Shown here piece by piece: positions 8,453 to 17,202 of a stretch of DNA of 64,000 nt. The notes below the pieces were generated by a model that did no database searches, was not told where the DNA came from, and was given only the letters and a program-made list of their open reading frames with translations. Each line of letters begins with the position of its first letter. Positions within the stretch are counted from its first letter, which is position 1. Source of the DNA: Pelagerythrobacter sp041912895. GTDB taxonomy: Bacteria > Pseudomonadota > Alphaproteobacteria > Sphingomonadales > Sphingomonadaceae. The stretch covers positions 1,178,001 to 1,242,000 of the forward strand of contig NZ_JAYSGI010000001.1 of the NCBI RefSeq assembly GCF_041912895.1, written 5' to 3'. The position numbers and the translations under genes were made by a program.

Positions 8453-10063
8453 TCAAAGCACCGCGCTCGCAGCGCGCTCGAACTCGGCGGACAGCGCCTG
8501 CTTCTGGATCTTGCCCGAGGCGGTTCGTGGAAATTCGCTCACCACTCGCCAGTCGACGGGGATTTTCTGCCGCGCGAGGCTGAGCGTCTCCATATGCGCG
8601 CACATCGCTTCATCGCCCGGCCAGACCTTGCCCGGCGAAAGCACCACGAAGGCCGCCACGACCTCGCCGAACTTTTCGTCCGGCTTGCCGAGCACCGCCG
8701 CCTCGGCGACGGCATCGTGCTTCAGGATCGCGGATTCGATATCCTGGCACGAGAATTTCTCGCCGCCGCGATTGATGATGTCCTTCGTCCGCCCCTCCAT
8801 GGTAAGGTTGCGGTCTCCGTCCAGCCGCCCGAGGTCGCCGGGGTAGAACCATCCGTGCTCGTCGATCTGGGCGTCGTTGAGTTCGGCCAGCGTGTATCCC
8901 AGCATCAGCTGGGGGGAGCGCAGGCGGATATGGCCAAGCGTTCCGGCCTCCACGGGCTGGCGTTCGTCGTCCACGATCTCGATTTCCGAACCGAAGGCCA
9001 CTCGTCCATCGGTTTCCGCCCGCATCTCCAACGGCGTGCCGAAGCGAGGGTGCGCGATCGTTCCGAGACACTCGGTCATGCCGTAGCTGCGAAAGGCATA
9101 GATGCCTTGCGCATCGGCGCGGCGGATCAGGTTCGGCGGGGTCGGCGCGCCCGAGGAGCTGAATATCTTGAGGTGATGACCGGGCGAACTGCCGCGTTCG
9201 TATCGCTCGACGAGATCGCGCAGGAAGACCGTGGCGCCCGCCGCGATGGTCGCGCGCTCCTGTTCGATCAGGTCGATCGCGATCTCCGGATCCCATCGCG
9301 GCAGCACGACGCTGCGGCCACCCAGCGAAAGTGGCAGCAACACGGCGGTATAGATGCCGCCGAGATGGGCCAGCGGCGCTCCGGTGAACGTAACATCCTC
9401 AATCGAGAGGCCGAGATCGAGGCGCCATGCATCGAGCGCGCTGGTGAACCCGGCGGCGCTCGCCAGCACGCCTTTCGGCGCCGAGGTCGTGCCCGAGGTA
9501 TAGAGGATGACGCATGGATCGGACGCCTCGCCGGGATGCGCCGGCCCGGAGCTGCCATCCGCCACCACCGGCAGCGCTTCCCAGCCATCCGGTGTTTCCC
9601 CTGCGCCGATCACGAACCGTGCGTCGGGCTGGAATTCCAAACCTTGCAAGGCGTCGTCGGCATCGAGGCAGGGCGAGCGGGAGCCGTATTCGGAACTGGC
9701 GAAGATCAGCCGGGGCCTCGCGTCGGCGAAGATCGAGCGCATTTCCCGTGTCCGATAGATCGGAACTATGGGCACGGCGACCGCCCCGATCCGCCAGCTC
9801 GCGAACAGCAGGGTCACCAGCTCCATGCAATTGCTGAGGACCAAGGCGATCCGGTCGCCCGGGCGCGCGCCGCGATCGTGGAGGACGGCCGCCATGGCCG
9901 CCGCATCGCGGTGGACCTGCGAAAAGGTCCGGCGGTCGTCACCGATGCGAAGGAATTCGCGTTCCGGCCATCGCTCCGCTGCGCTGGCCAACATGCCCTC
10001 GAGCGTGCGCTCGGTCACAAGGCCGGTGCATCGCCGAAAAGCCTCGTTGCTAACTATGGTCAT
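8453..10063 (-). CDS. AMP-forming acyl-CoA synthetase
   Basis: A 536-residue ANL-superfamily ligase. Its ATP-binding loop YTSGTTSAPKG lies near residue 190, SYGMTECLG follows near residue 325, and FYPGDLGRLDGD with GRTKDIINRGGEKF lie further on. The catalytic lysine motif RTASGKIQK is near the C-terminus. It activates a carboxylic acid as adenylate and transfers it to CoA. The start at 10063 is preferred to an ATG 16 codons upstream because a GAGAGAGA purine run precedes it. It is the second ligase of the cluster (compare 15623-17131), so two acids or two stages of one pathway are probably activated. Confidence 0.92.
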   Translation of the reverse strand: MTIVSNEAFRRCTGLVTERTLEGMLASAAERWPEREFLRIGDDRRTFSQVHRDAAAMAAVLHDRGARPGDRIALVLSNCMELVTLLFASWRIGAVAVPIVPIYRTREMRSIFADARPRLIFASSEYGSRSPCLDADDALQGLEFQPDARFVIGAGETPDGWEALPVVADGSSGPAHPGEASDPCVILYTSGTTSAPKGVLASAAGFTSALDAWRLDLGLSIEDVTFTGAPLAHLGGIYTAVLLPLSLGGRSVVLPRWDPEIAIDLIEQERATIAAGATVFLRDLVERYERGSSPGHHLKIFSSSGAPTPPNLIRRADAQGIYAFRSYGMTECLGTIAHPRFGTPLEMRAETDGRVAFGSEIEIVDDERQPVEAGTLGHIRLRSPQLMLGYTLAELNDAQIDEHGWFYPGDLGRLDGDRNLTMEGRTKDIINRGGEKFSCQDIESAILKHDAVAEAAVLGKPDEKFGEVVAAFVVLSPGKVWPGDEAMCAHMETLSLARQKIPVDWRVVSEFPRTASGKIQKQALSAEFERAASAVL

Positions 10064-10103
10064 CTCTCTCTCTCCCGCCGTCTTGCGGCTTCGGGCAACG
10101 GAT

Positions 10104-10724
10104 CTATTCATCCGCCAACAGCGCGCCGTTTTCGATCAGGGCCGCGAAATTGTCTGCCACCGCCTCGAGTGACAGCGCACCGCGTTCGGAAAACCACTGC
10201 GGCAACTGGTTGATGAACGAAGTGATCGCGAAGGCGACGATCATCGGGTCCACGCCGCCGTCGGCGTGAGACCGCTCTATCGTTCGCTTCAGCCGATGAT
10301 AGGCCTCGCGCGACCACGCCTCGTGAGCGCTCTGCGATGCCGCGGGAAGATGGCTCGCGTGGGACAGGAAGACGTTCATCATCGCGCGGTTGCGCGCACC
10401 GTGCATCAACGATTCGCGGATGAACAAACGCAGCGCCAGCGACACGTCCTGCGCCGCCTCGGCCTCGGCGAGAATGCGGTCCGCGCCCTCGATGATGGTG
10501 TCGAAAATGGCCTCGAGAAGCTGAACCTTGTTTCCCGCCAGCGAATAGAGCGTGGGCTTCGCGACCTTCAGCGACGCCGCGATATCCTGCATCGTGGTTT
10601 GCGCGTAGCCGCGTTCGTCGAACAGCCGTGCCGCTGCCGCCAGCACATCCCCCTTCGTCACCTGCGTCGGCGGACGGCCGGGGCTGCGGCGCGCCGCGGG
10701 CGAATCGGCGGCAGGCCCGGTCAT
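10104..10724 (-). CDS. TetR-family transcriptional regulator
   Basis: A 206-residue protein with an N-terminal TetR helix-turn-helix at about residues 28-70 (LFDERGYAQTTMQDIAASLKVAKPTLY). The C-terminal ligand-binding part is helical and variable. The ATG at 10724 overlaps the stop of the SDR gene (ATGA), so the two are translationally coupled. It lies inside the operon it probably controls. Direct repeats in the divergent SDR/DUF35 promoter (11688-11729) are candidate binding sites. Its inducer may be an acyl-CoA, as for many catabolic TetR proteins; that is inference. Confidence 0.9.
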   Translation of the reverse strand: MTGPAADSPAARRSPGRPPTQVTKGDVLAAAARLFDERGYAQTTMQDIAASLKVAKPTLYSLAGNKVQLLEAIFDTIIEGADRILAEAEAAQDVSLALRLFIRESLMHGARNRAMMNVFLSHASHLPAASQSAHEAWSREAYHRLKRTIERSHADGGVDPMIVAFAITSFINQLPQWFSERGALSLEAVADNFAALIENGALLADE

Positions 10725-11632
10725 GATTTCGCGACGGGGATATCGACATCGCCCATCGATGGCGGCCCGGCGGCGGCGTCGGGCACCAAGTCGCCGATCC
10801 GCCCTGCCAGATCGCTCTGCGTCCAGATGGCTCCGTTGCGGATTTCGGTGGCCACGGGCCAGACCTGATGGCGTTTCACGTGGTCGCCATACACCGTGAA
10901 CACCTGCCCCGATATGTTCGCGGCGCCATCGCCCGCGAGGAAGGTCACGAACGGCGCGACGTTCGCCGGATCCCATTCGTCGAACTGCCCTTCGGGAATC
11001 TCGGCGAATTCGCCGAACGCCTGCTCCGTCATCGGGGTGCGTCCGCGCGGAGAGATCACATTGACCGTGACGCCGGCGCTCGCCAGTTCCTTCGCGGCGT
11101 CGAAACAGAGCCCGATGATGCCTGCCTTGGCCGCCGAATAATTCGGTTGCCCGGGATTGCCGTACATGCCGGCTTCCGAACTGGTCAGGATCGCCCGCCC
11201 ACCGGACGGGCGTCCTTCCCGCTTCGCCTTCTCGCGCCAATAACGGCCTGCGAAGCGCAAGGGGGCGAAGTGCCCCTTGAGATGCACGCGCATCACATCG
11301 TCCCATTCCTGCTCCGACATGTTGAACAGCATCCTGTCGCGCACGATACCGGCATTGCACACGAGGATGTCGAACCCGCCGAACGCCGATACCGCCGATG
11401 CGATCATCGCCTCCGCGGCGTCCCAGTTCGCCACGTCGCCATAGTTCGCGATCGCCGATCCGCCGCGCGCGACGATCTTCGCCGCCACCTCGTCGGCGGC
11501 GCCTTTACCCGGCGTGGCAGAGAAATCGTTGACCACCACCGAAGCGCCAGCTTCCGCAAGCGACAAGGCCTCTGCCCGTCCGATGCCCTGCCCCGCGCCG
11601 GTCACCAGCGCCACCTTGCCTTCGAGATTCAT
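10721..11632 (-). CDS. Short-chain dehydrogenase/reductase
   Basis: A 303-residue classical SDR: cofactor motif TGAGQGIG at residues 11-18, NAG near 93, and catalytic S151/S152, Y165 and K169 (NYSAAKAG). Length and the long C-terminal extension resemble the 3-hydroxyacyl-CoA dehydrogenase domain of peroxisomal multifunctional enzyme type 2. It would pair naturally with the MaoC hydratase in this operon to oxidise 3-hydroxyacyl-CoA. It is first in the minus-strand operon and divergent from the DUF35 gene. The exact substrate is not readable. Confidence 0.9.
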   Translation of the reverse strand: MNLEGKVALVTGAGQGIGRAEALSLAEAGASVVVNDFSATPGKGAADEVAAKIVARGGSAIANYGDVANWDAAEAMIASAVSAFGGFDILVCNAGIVRDRMLFNMSEQEWDDVMRVHLKGHFAPLRFAGRYWREKAKREGRPSGGRAILTSSEAGMYGNPGQPNYSAAKAGIIGLCFDAAKELASAGVTVNVISPRGRTPMTEQAFGEFAEIPEGQFDEWDPANVAPFVTFLAGDGAANISGQVFTVYGDHVKRHQVWPVATEIRNGAIWTQSDLAGRIGDLVPDAAAGPPSMGDVDIPVAKS

Positions 11633-11687
11633 TTTTCGCTCTCCGCGTTTGCGAGTTCATGTTCGATTGCATGATCCATAATAAAAA

Positions 11688-11729
11688 CCCGACGGTAGGA
11701 AAAGGCTTGATTTTTTGAACCCATCGGTA
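11688..11729. promoter_or_regulatory. Direct repeats in the divergent SDR/DUF35 promoter region
   Basis: Two related decamers, CCCGACGGTA (11688-11697) and CCCATCGGTA (11720-11729), occur 32 bp apart, about three helical turns. They lie in the 135 bp between divergent operons, in an AT-richer tract (a T6 run at 11711). This is a plausible operator for the TetR-family protein encoded at 10104-10724. The repeats are seen; the regulator assignment is inferred. Confidence 0.4.
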
Positions 11730-11767
11730 AATTAATTGGCGAATCACATATCGGGAGGTCCAGGCAA

Positions 11768-12217
11768 GTGACGACGGAAAACGGCACGAAACCAGCGCGC
11801 AAGGCGCTGGAAGAAGGCTACATGGAATTCGAGGACGGAAGCGACCGCGTTCGCCTGATCGGGTCCTACAGCGCCGCGGCCGACCTCTATTTCTTTCCCA
11901 CGCGGCTCCGCTGCCCGGTCACGGGCGAAGCGGTGGAGGATCGCCTGCTTTCGGCGGACGCGACGATATATTCGTGGACCTACGTCGACCACCCACTGGT
12001 CGGCAGGGTCAGATATTCCGATGCCAAGGGCTATGGCGTGGTCCAGGGCGACTTGCCCGAAGGCGTGCGCATCCAGGCGGTGATGCTCGACGGCGATGCC
12101 CGCGAATGGACGATCGGCGATCCGGTCGAACTGGTGGCCTACCCGGTATCGACAGACGACGATGGCACGGAACTGTGCACCTTCGCATTCCGTCCTGCCC
12201 GGGGAGACGCACAATGA
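11768..12217 (+). CDS. DUF35/OB-fold protein, partner of the adjacent thiolase-like aldolase
   Basis: A 149-residue protein with the DUF35 arrangement: an N-terminal helix, a rubredoxin-like segment (LRCPVTGE) and an OB-fold (YSWTYVDHPLVG onward). Translation starts at GTG 11768 behind GGGAGG (11753-11758). Only one cysteine remains in the zinc-ribbon region, so zinc binding is probably lost. DUF35 proteins form complexes with SCP2-type thiolases and Ltp2-like aldolases. Its stop overlaps the thiolase start (ATGA), which supports a complex here. Confidence 0.82.
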   Translation: MTTENGTKPARKALEEGYMEFEDGSDRVRLIGSYSAAADLYFFPTRLRCPVTGEAVEDRLLSADATIYSWTYVDHPLVGRVRYSDAKGYGVVQGDLPEGVRIQAVMLDGDAREWTIGDPVELVAYPVSTDDDGTELCTFAFRPARGDAQ

Positions 12218-13368
12218 GCCGCAAGTTCGATCGCGACGTCTATGTCGTCGGCGTTGGCATGCATCCGTTTCGCAACGCCCACGTGCCGGTGCGCGAATGC
12301 GCGTTCGGCGCGGGGGTCGCGGCGCTCGACGACGCGGGCTTGAGCTTCCGCGACATCGAAACGCTGTATAACGGTTACATCACCGGCTTCCTGATGGACG
12401 GCATCAACTATGCCAAGGACCTGGGGATGACCGGGCTGCCGATCACCCATGTCGAGAATGCATCGGCGACAGGTTCCACGGCCTTCCGCGAGGCTGTGCT
12501 CCAGGTCGCCGGGGGGCACGTCGATTGCGCGATGGCGCTCGGTTTCGACGATCTCCACAAGGTTCAGGGCGTGGGCACCTCGCGCGGGGGGATGGAAGGC
12601 ATCATCCTGCCCGCCGCCTTCTTCGCCCTGTGGGGCGTCCGCCGCATGCACGAACGCGGGACGACGATCGACACGTTCGCGCAGATCGCGGCCAAGAACT
12701 GGAACCATGCCCGGTTCAACGTCAACGCCATGCGCCAGGCCGATCACGAGGTGACGCCCGAGGAGGTCATCAACTCGCGCAAGATCGCCCACCCCTTCAC
12801 CTCGAAGATGGCCGCCGGCGTCGGCCAGGGTGGCGCCTGCGCGATCGTCGCGACGGAAAAGATCGCTCGCCGGATCGCCGCCGAGCAAGGCCGTCCGCTG
12901 ATCCGCGTGGCCGCCGCCGTCCAGCAGTCCGAGCAGATGACGGACGGACACATCTTCATGGGCGCCGTGGTCGGTCCGCCGGAAATGACGCGCACGACCG
13001 CGCGGGAAGCCTACGAGGCAGCGGGGTTCGGGCCGGAGGATATCTCGCTCGCGCAGTGCCACGATGCCTATCCGATCGAGGAACTGCTGTATTACGAATT
13101 GCTCGGCTTCTGCGGTGACGGCGAAGGCGATCGCCTGGTGGCGGACGGCGACACCGCGATCGGCGGGCGGATTCCGTTCTCCACCGATGGCGGACTGATC
13201 GCCCGCGGGCATCCGGGTGGGCCTACCGGCCTCGCCCAGATACACGAGATCGCGCTGCAATTGCGCGGCGAAGCGGGACGCCGCCAGGTGGAGAAAGCCC
13301 GCACCGGGCTCGCCCACATGGTCGGGGCGGGCGCGGTCTCGGTGATCAACATCCTCGAAAAGGCGTAG
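12214..13368 (+). CDS. SCP2/Ltp2-type thiolase-like protein, probably a retro-aldolase
   Basis: A 384-residue thiolase-fold protein. Where a thiolase has its nucleophilic cysteine this protein reads ENASATGST, with Ser84 in the cysteine position. Late motifs are present: AQCHDAYPIEE and ARGHPGGPTG. Thiolase-like proteins without the nucleophile, paired with DUF35, include the Ltp2-type aldolases that cleave beta-hydroxyacyl-CoA side chains in steroid breakdown. I therefore favour retro-aldol cleavage over classical thiolysis. It overlaps the DUF35 gene by 4 nt and is followed after 7 nt by an acyl-CoA dehydrogenase gene. Confidence 0.83.
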   Translation: MSRKFDRDVYVVGVGMHPFRNAHVPVRECAFGAGVAALDDAGLSFRDIETLYNGYITGFLMDGINYAKDLGMTGLPITHVENASATGSTAFREAVLQVAGGHVDCAMALGFDDLHKVQGVGTSRGGMEGIILPAAFFALWGVRRMHERGTTIDTFAQIAAKNWNHARFNVNAMRQADHEVTPEEVINSRKIAHPFTSKMAAGVGQGGACAIVATEKIARRIAAEQGRPLIRVAAAVQQSEQMTDGHIFMGAVVGPPEMTRTTAREAYEAAGFGPEDISLAQCHDAYPIEELLYYELLGFCGDGEGDRLVADGDTAIGGRIPFSTDGGLIARGHPGGPTGLAQIHEIALQLRGEAGRRQVEKARTGLAHMVGAGAVSVINILEKA

Positions 13369-13375
13369 CGCGCCG

Positions 13376-14527
13376 ATGGATCTTCGCATCGATCCGGGCG
13401 CCCGGGAATTTCGCGCGGAAGTGCGCGATTTTCTGGCCGAGGCACTGCCCCCGCACTTGCGCGAGCGTGGGCGTGCCGGGCAATTCGTCTCGGTCCCCCA
13501 AGCGCTCGAGTGGCAGGCCATCCTGCACGCGAAGGGGTGGGGCGCGCCATCGTGGCCCACCGCGTTCGGCGGGACTGGTTGGCCCGCGAGCAAGGTGCTG
13601 ATCTTCGAGGAAGAAGCCCTGCTGGCCGGGGCGCCGACGCAGAACATCCAGGGGTTCGACCTGCTGGCCCCCGTCGTCATGGAATTCGGCACCGACGCGC
13701 AGTGCGCTCGTATGCTGCCTCCGCTGATCGAGGGGAAATCCTATTGGTGCCAGGGATTTTCCGAACCGGGATCGGGCTCGGACCTCGCCTCGCTGCGCAC
13801 CGCCGCCGAAAAGACGGCGGACGGCTGGCGGATCAACGGCTCCAAGATCTGGACCACGAGCGCGCATGCCGCGACCGATATCTTCCTGCTGGTCCGCACT
13901 TCGCACGGGGCGACCAAGCATGCGGGCATCACGTTCGTCGTGGCGGACATGGGCGATCCGGCGATCACCGTACGTCCCATCCGCAGCATCGACGGCGAAT
14001 GCCACCTCAACGAAGTGTTTCTCGACGATCTGATCGTGCCCGACAATGCTGTGATAGGCGACGTCGGTCAGGGGTGGGATATCGCGACCTTCCTGCTCAA
14101 CAACGAGCGGATATCGGGCCTGCCCGGCCTGAAGGCTTCGGTCCAGCGGCTGCGCGCGATCGTCCGTGCGCTCGATCGCGATCGTACCGGGCATGCACGG
14201 AAGATGACGGAAGCCTTGCACGAGATCGAACTTGAGCTTCGCGCCATGGAAATGTTCGCCCAACGGCTGCTGGCGGCCGAAGGCGATGCCGGACAGCTCA
14301 GAGTGCCCAGTTCCGCGTTCAAGATCGCCCTGTCGAATCTCCATCAGCGCGTCACGCGCACCACGGTGGACGCGATGCCGGAACACGCGATGCGCGGATA
14401 TCTCGATACCGAAACCGGCACGGCGATCGCCGGGGAATACCTCTACGGCCGCGCGATCAGCATCTACGGCGGGACGAACGAAATTCAGAAGAATATCATC
14501 GGCCGCGCATTGACGAGGGGCGGCTAG
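13376..14527 (+). CDS. Acyl-CoA dehydrogenase, first of an adjacent pair
   Basis: A 383-residue flavoprotein with standard acyl-CoA dehydrogenase motifs: the FAD/substrate signature GFSEPGSGSDLAS near residue 125, INGSKIWTTSAH near 155, and C-terminal YGGTNEIQKNIIGR. The glutamate found in YEGT of medium-chain enzymes is glycine here, as in many family members that place the base elsewhere. It introduces a double bond into an acyl-CoA. The next gene starts directly after its stop codon and encodes a second dehydrogenase, so a heteromeric enzyme is likely. Confidence 0.92.
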   Translation: MDLRIDPGAREFRAEVRDFLAEALPPHLRERGRAGQFVSVPQALEWQAILHAKGWGAPSWPTAFGGTGWPASKVLIFEEEALLAGAPTQNIQGFDLLAPVVMEFGTDAQCARMLPPLIEGKSYWCQGFSEPGSGSDLASLRTAAEKTADGWRINGSKIWTTSAHAATDIFLLVRTSHGATKHAGITFVVADMGDPAITVRPIRSIDGECHLNEVFLDDLIVPDNAVIGDVGQGWDIATFLLNNERISGLPGLKASVQRLRAIVRALDRDRTGHARKMTEALHEIELELRAMEMFAQRLLAAEGDAGQLRVPSSAFKIALSNLHQRVTRTTVDAMPEHAMRGYLDTETGTAIAGEYLYGRAISIYGGTNEIQKNIIGRALTRGG

Positions 14528-15589
14528 ATGGACTTCGCACCCACCGAGGAACAGGCCATGCTGAGCGACATGGCCGATCGCATGCTGGCCGGTTTCGGCG
14601 ACGCGGCCCCATCCACACCCGATTGCTGGCGGATTCTCGCGGAGCAAGGGATTCTCGCGGTCGGTTTGCCGGAGGAAACGGGCGGCTTCGGCAGCATCAT
14701 TGAACAATCGCTCGTCCACGAAGCTCTCGGCCGCTCGGCCAGCCGGCTTCCCGTGCTGGGCTGCGGCGTTCTCGCGCGCGATCTCGCAATCGCCGCGAAC
14801 GGGCTGGCGGCGGATGTCGTGGACGGCTCGCAGATGGTCGCCGCGGCTTTGATCGAGGGAGCGGAGCCGGTCGTGGCGGCGGGCGACGGCGATGACATCC
14901 GCCTGACCGGCAGCAAACGGATCGTGCTCGGCGCCGCCACGGCCGACCGGCTGATCGTCCATGCGCAGGCCCTTGGCGCAAGCCGGTTGTTCATGGTCGA
15001 GGCCGATGCCGATGGCGTCGAGATCGTCGGCGAGACACTGCTCGACGGATCGCCCGCGGGCAGCGTTACGTTCGCCAACGCTCCGGCCCTCGCGCTGGGC
15101 GACGCGGACAGCGCTGCAGTCGCCCTCGCCCAAGCGCTCGACACCGCGACGCTGCTGGCAATCGCCGAACTGCACGGGCTCGCCGCAAGCGCAGTCGATC
15201 TGACCGTCGAATTCGTCGGACAGCGCGCCCAGTTCGGGCGATCGCTCAAGGAGTTCCAGGCCGTTCAGCATCGGTTGGCCGAGATGGTGGTGGACCGTCA
15301 TCTCGTCCGATCGCATCTCGATGTCGCGCTGTCCGCGCGACAAAGCCGGCCCGGTATGGCGCCAGGCGAGAGCTTTCCGATCGCCGTGGCGGCGGGGCGA
15401 CTGGCCCTGAATATCTGCGAAGTGGCGATCCAGCTTCACGGTGCGATGGGAATGACCGACGAGTATCCGCTCGGCAATCGCATCCGGCGCACCATGGTGC
15501 TCAACGGGCTCGTGCAGGGCTGGGAAAGATACCGACGCAAAACCGGGTCCCCCGCCACGGGGATGGAGCCCGGCGCTGCGCTGCAATAG
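14528..15589 (+). CDS. Acyl-CoA dehydrogenase, second of an adjacent pair
   Basis: A 353-residue divergent acyl-CoA dehydrogenase. The family C-terminal region is clear (QFGRSLKEFQAVQHRLAEM, then LHGAMGMTDEYPLG), while the middle section is shortened and its FAD signature is weak. The ATG at 14528 follows the previous TAG with no gap. Such long/short pairs form alpha2beta2 dehydrogenases in steroid side-chain oxidation, where FAD sites are shared between subunits. Pairing here is inferred from adjacency and divergence. Confidence 0.88.
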   Translation: MDFAPTEEQAMLSDMADRMLAGFGDAAPSTPDCWRILAEQGILAVGLPEETGGFGSIIEQSLVHEALGRSASRLPVLGCGVLARDLAIAANGLAADVVDGSQMVAAALIEGAEPVVAAGDGDDIRLTGSKRIVLGAATADRLIVHAQALGASRLFMVEADADGVEIVGETLLDGSPAGSVTFANAPALALGDADSAAVALAQALDTATLLAIAELHGLAASAVDLTVEFVGQRAQFGRSLKEFQAVQHRLAEMVVDRHLVRSHLDVALSARQSRPGMAPGESFPIAVAAGRLALNICEVAIQLHGAMGMTDEYPLGNRIRRTMVLNGLVQGWERYRRKTGSPATGMEPGAALQ

Positions 15590-15622
15590 CCGATACCGCG
15601 CGCTTACGATGGCGATTCGGCA

Positions 15623-17131
15623 ATGAACGTATTCAACCTCCTGCTCACCACCGCGCGCAGATTTCCCGGCCACGCGGGTGTCTGCGTCGGCCACGATATC
15701 TTTCTCACGTATTCCGGGCTTCTCGACAGATCGCTGCGATTGGCGACCGCTCTGCGCGAAAGCGCAGAAGCGGGTGATCGGGTGCTGATCGCGGCGGGCA
15801 ATTGCCCCGAATACGTCGAGATCCTGTTCGGCTGCTGGGCTGCCGGTCTCGTCGCAGTCCCCGTCAACGCCAAGCTGCACGCGCGCGAGATCGCGCAGAT
15901 CGTCGAGGATTGCGGGCCGCGGCATATCTTCGCGTCCGAGAGCCTGCAGGGCGCCTTGCGCGAAAAGTGCGGCGATGCGGCGATCACTATCATCGGCAGC
16001 GCCGATTACCTGGCGGCGATCGAGCGTGCCGCTCCGGCGATACCGCACGATACCGGGCCGGACGACACGGCATGGCTGTTCTTCACCAGCGGCACGACCG
16101 GCCGTTCGAAGGGAGCCATGCTGACCCATCGCAATCTCCTGGCGATGAGTTGCAGCCACCTGGCGGATTTCGACGATCCCGACGAGAACGCCTCGCTCAT
16201 CCACGCCGCACCCATGTCGCACGGCTCCGGCCTGTATATCGTGCCCTATGTCGCGCGCGGAGCTCGGCAGGTCGTGCCCGCATCGGGCGGCTTCGATCCG
16301 ATGGAATTCGTGGACCTGTGCAATGTGCACGGCGATTGCGCCGCCTTCATGGCCCCGACGATGGTCCAGCGTCTGCGACAGGCCTGCGAGCGCGAATCCG
16401 TCAGACCGGCCAATCTTCGCACGCTGGTGTACGGCGGAGCGCCGATGTATCTCGACGAGATACGGCGCAGCCTGAAGACTTTCGGCCCCATCCTCGTGCA
16501 GCTCTATGGCCAGGGCGAAGCGCCGATGACGATCACCGGCTTGAGAAAGCGCGACCACCTGAACGCCAGCGACCGCGTGCTGACCTCCGCCGGATGGCCG
16601 CGCACAGGCGTCGAGGTTGCCGTGTTCACCGGCGACGGCACGCCAGCGGAAGCCGGCGAAACGGGCGAGATCGCATGTCGCGGCGACGTCGTGATGGCGG
16701 GCTATTCCGGCCTAGAGCAAGCCACGGCCGAGACCCTGCGCGGCGGCTGGCTGTTCACGGGAGACGTCGGATCGATCGACGAGACGGGGATGCTCACGCT
16801 GCACGACAGGTCGAAGGACGTAATCATCTCGGGCGGTTCGAACATCTATCCGCGAGAGGTGGAAGACGTGCTCATGTCGCACCCCTCGGTCGCGGAAGTG
16901 GCCGTGCTGGGCCTGCCCCACGATGATTGGGGCGAGATCGTCGTCGCCGTGGTCGTCTCGTCTGCCGCCGCCGCCCCGCCCGACGAAGCCCAGCTCGACG
17001 CGCATTGCCTGGAACACATCGCGCGATTCAAGCGCCCCAAGCGCTACGTCTTTCAGGATGGGCTGCCGCGCAACAGCTACGGCAAGGTATCGAAGAACGA
17101 TCTCAGGCTTGCGATCGGGCCGGCGATGTAA
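15623..17131 (+). CDS. AMP-forming acyl-CoA synthetase
   Basis: A 502-residue ANL ligase: ATP loop FFTSGTTGRSKGAML near residue 155, YGQGEAP near 295, LFTGDVGSIDETG near 375, HDRSKDVIISGGSNIYPREVE near 395, and the C-terminal lysine motif PRNSYGKVSKND. It activates a carboxylic acid to its CoA thioester. It lies 33 nt downstream of the dehydrogenase pair and is the last gene of the plus-strand operon that starts with DUF35. It differs from the ligase at 8453-10063, so substrates probably differ. Confidence 0.92.
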   Translation: MNVFNLLLTTARRFPGHAGVCVGHDIFLTYSGLLDRSLRLATALRESAEAGDRVLIAAGNCPEYVEILFGCWAAGLVAVPVNAKLHAREIAQIVEDCGPRHIFASESLQGALREKCGDAAITIIGSADYLAAIERAAPAIPHDTGPDDTAWLFFTSGTTGRSKGAMLTHRNLLAMSCSHLADFDDPDENASLIHAAPMSHGSGLYIVPYVARGARQVVPASGGFDPMEFVDLCNVHGDCAAFMAPTMVQRLRQACERESVRPANLRTLVYGGAPMYLDEIRRSLKTFGPILVQLYGQGEAPMTITGLRKRDHLNASDRVLTSAGWPRTGVEVAVFTGDGTPAEAGETGEIACRGDVVMAGYSGLEQATAETLRGGWLFTGDVGSIDETGMLTLHDRSKDVIISGGSNIYPREVEDVLMSHPSVAEVAVLGLPHDDWGEIVVAVVVSSAAAAPPDEAQLDAHCLEHIARFKRPKRYVFQDGLPRNSYGKVSKNDLRLAIGPAM

Positions 17132-17160
17132 CCGCTCCAAGGGACTGATGCGCGCGCATC
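17128..17160. promoter_or_regulatory. Candidate operator region upstream of the dioxygenase gene
   Basis: GTAAC-N8-GGGAC at 17128-17145 resembles the GTCCC-N8-GGGAC palindrome found elsewhere in this cluster, matching it well only in the right half (CAAGGGAC). A perfect 14 bp palindrome GATGCGCGCGCATC lies just beyond it at 17147-17160. The dioxygenase start codon is 43 nt downstream. Both elements are visible; regulation by them is inferred. Confidence 0.35.
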
Positions 17161-17202
17161 GCGAGCCTATGGGGAAATAACAGGATACTCGGGAAACAGA
17201 TC

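Noticed and set aside
13346..16558. A very long antisense frame (over 1000 codons) opposite the dehydrogenase and ligase genes
   Set aside because: It is a high-GC artefact: the plus-strand genes here have clear family motifs, and the antisense product is low-complexity His/Arg/Gly-rich.
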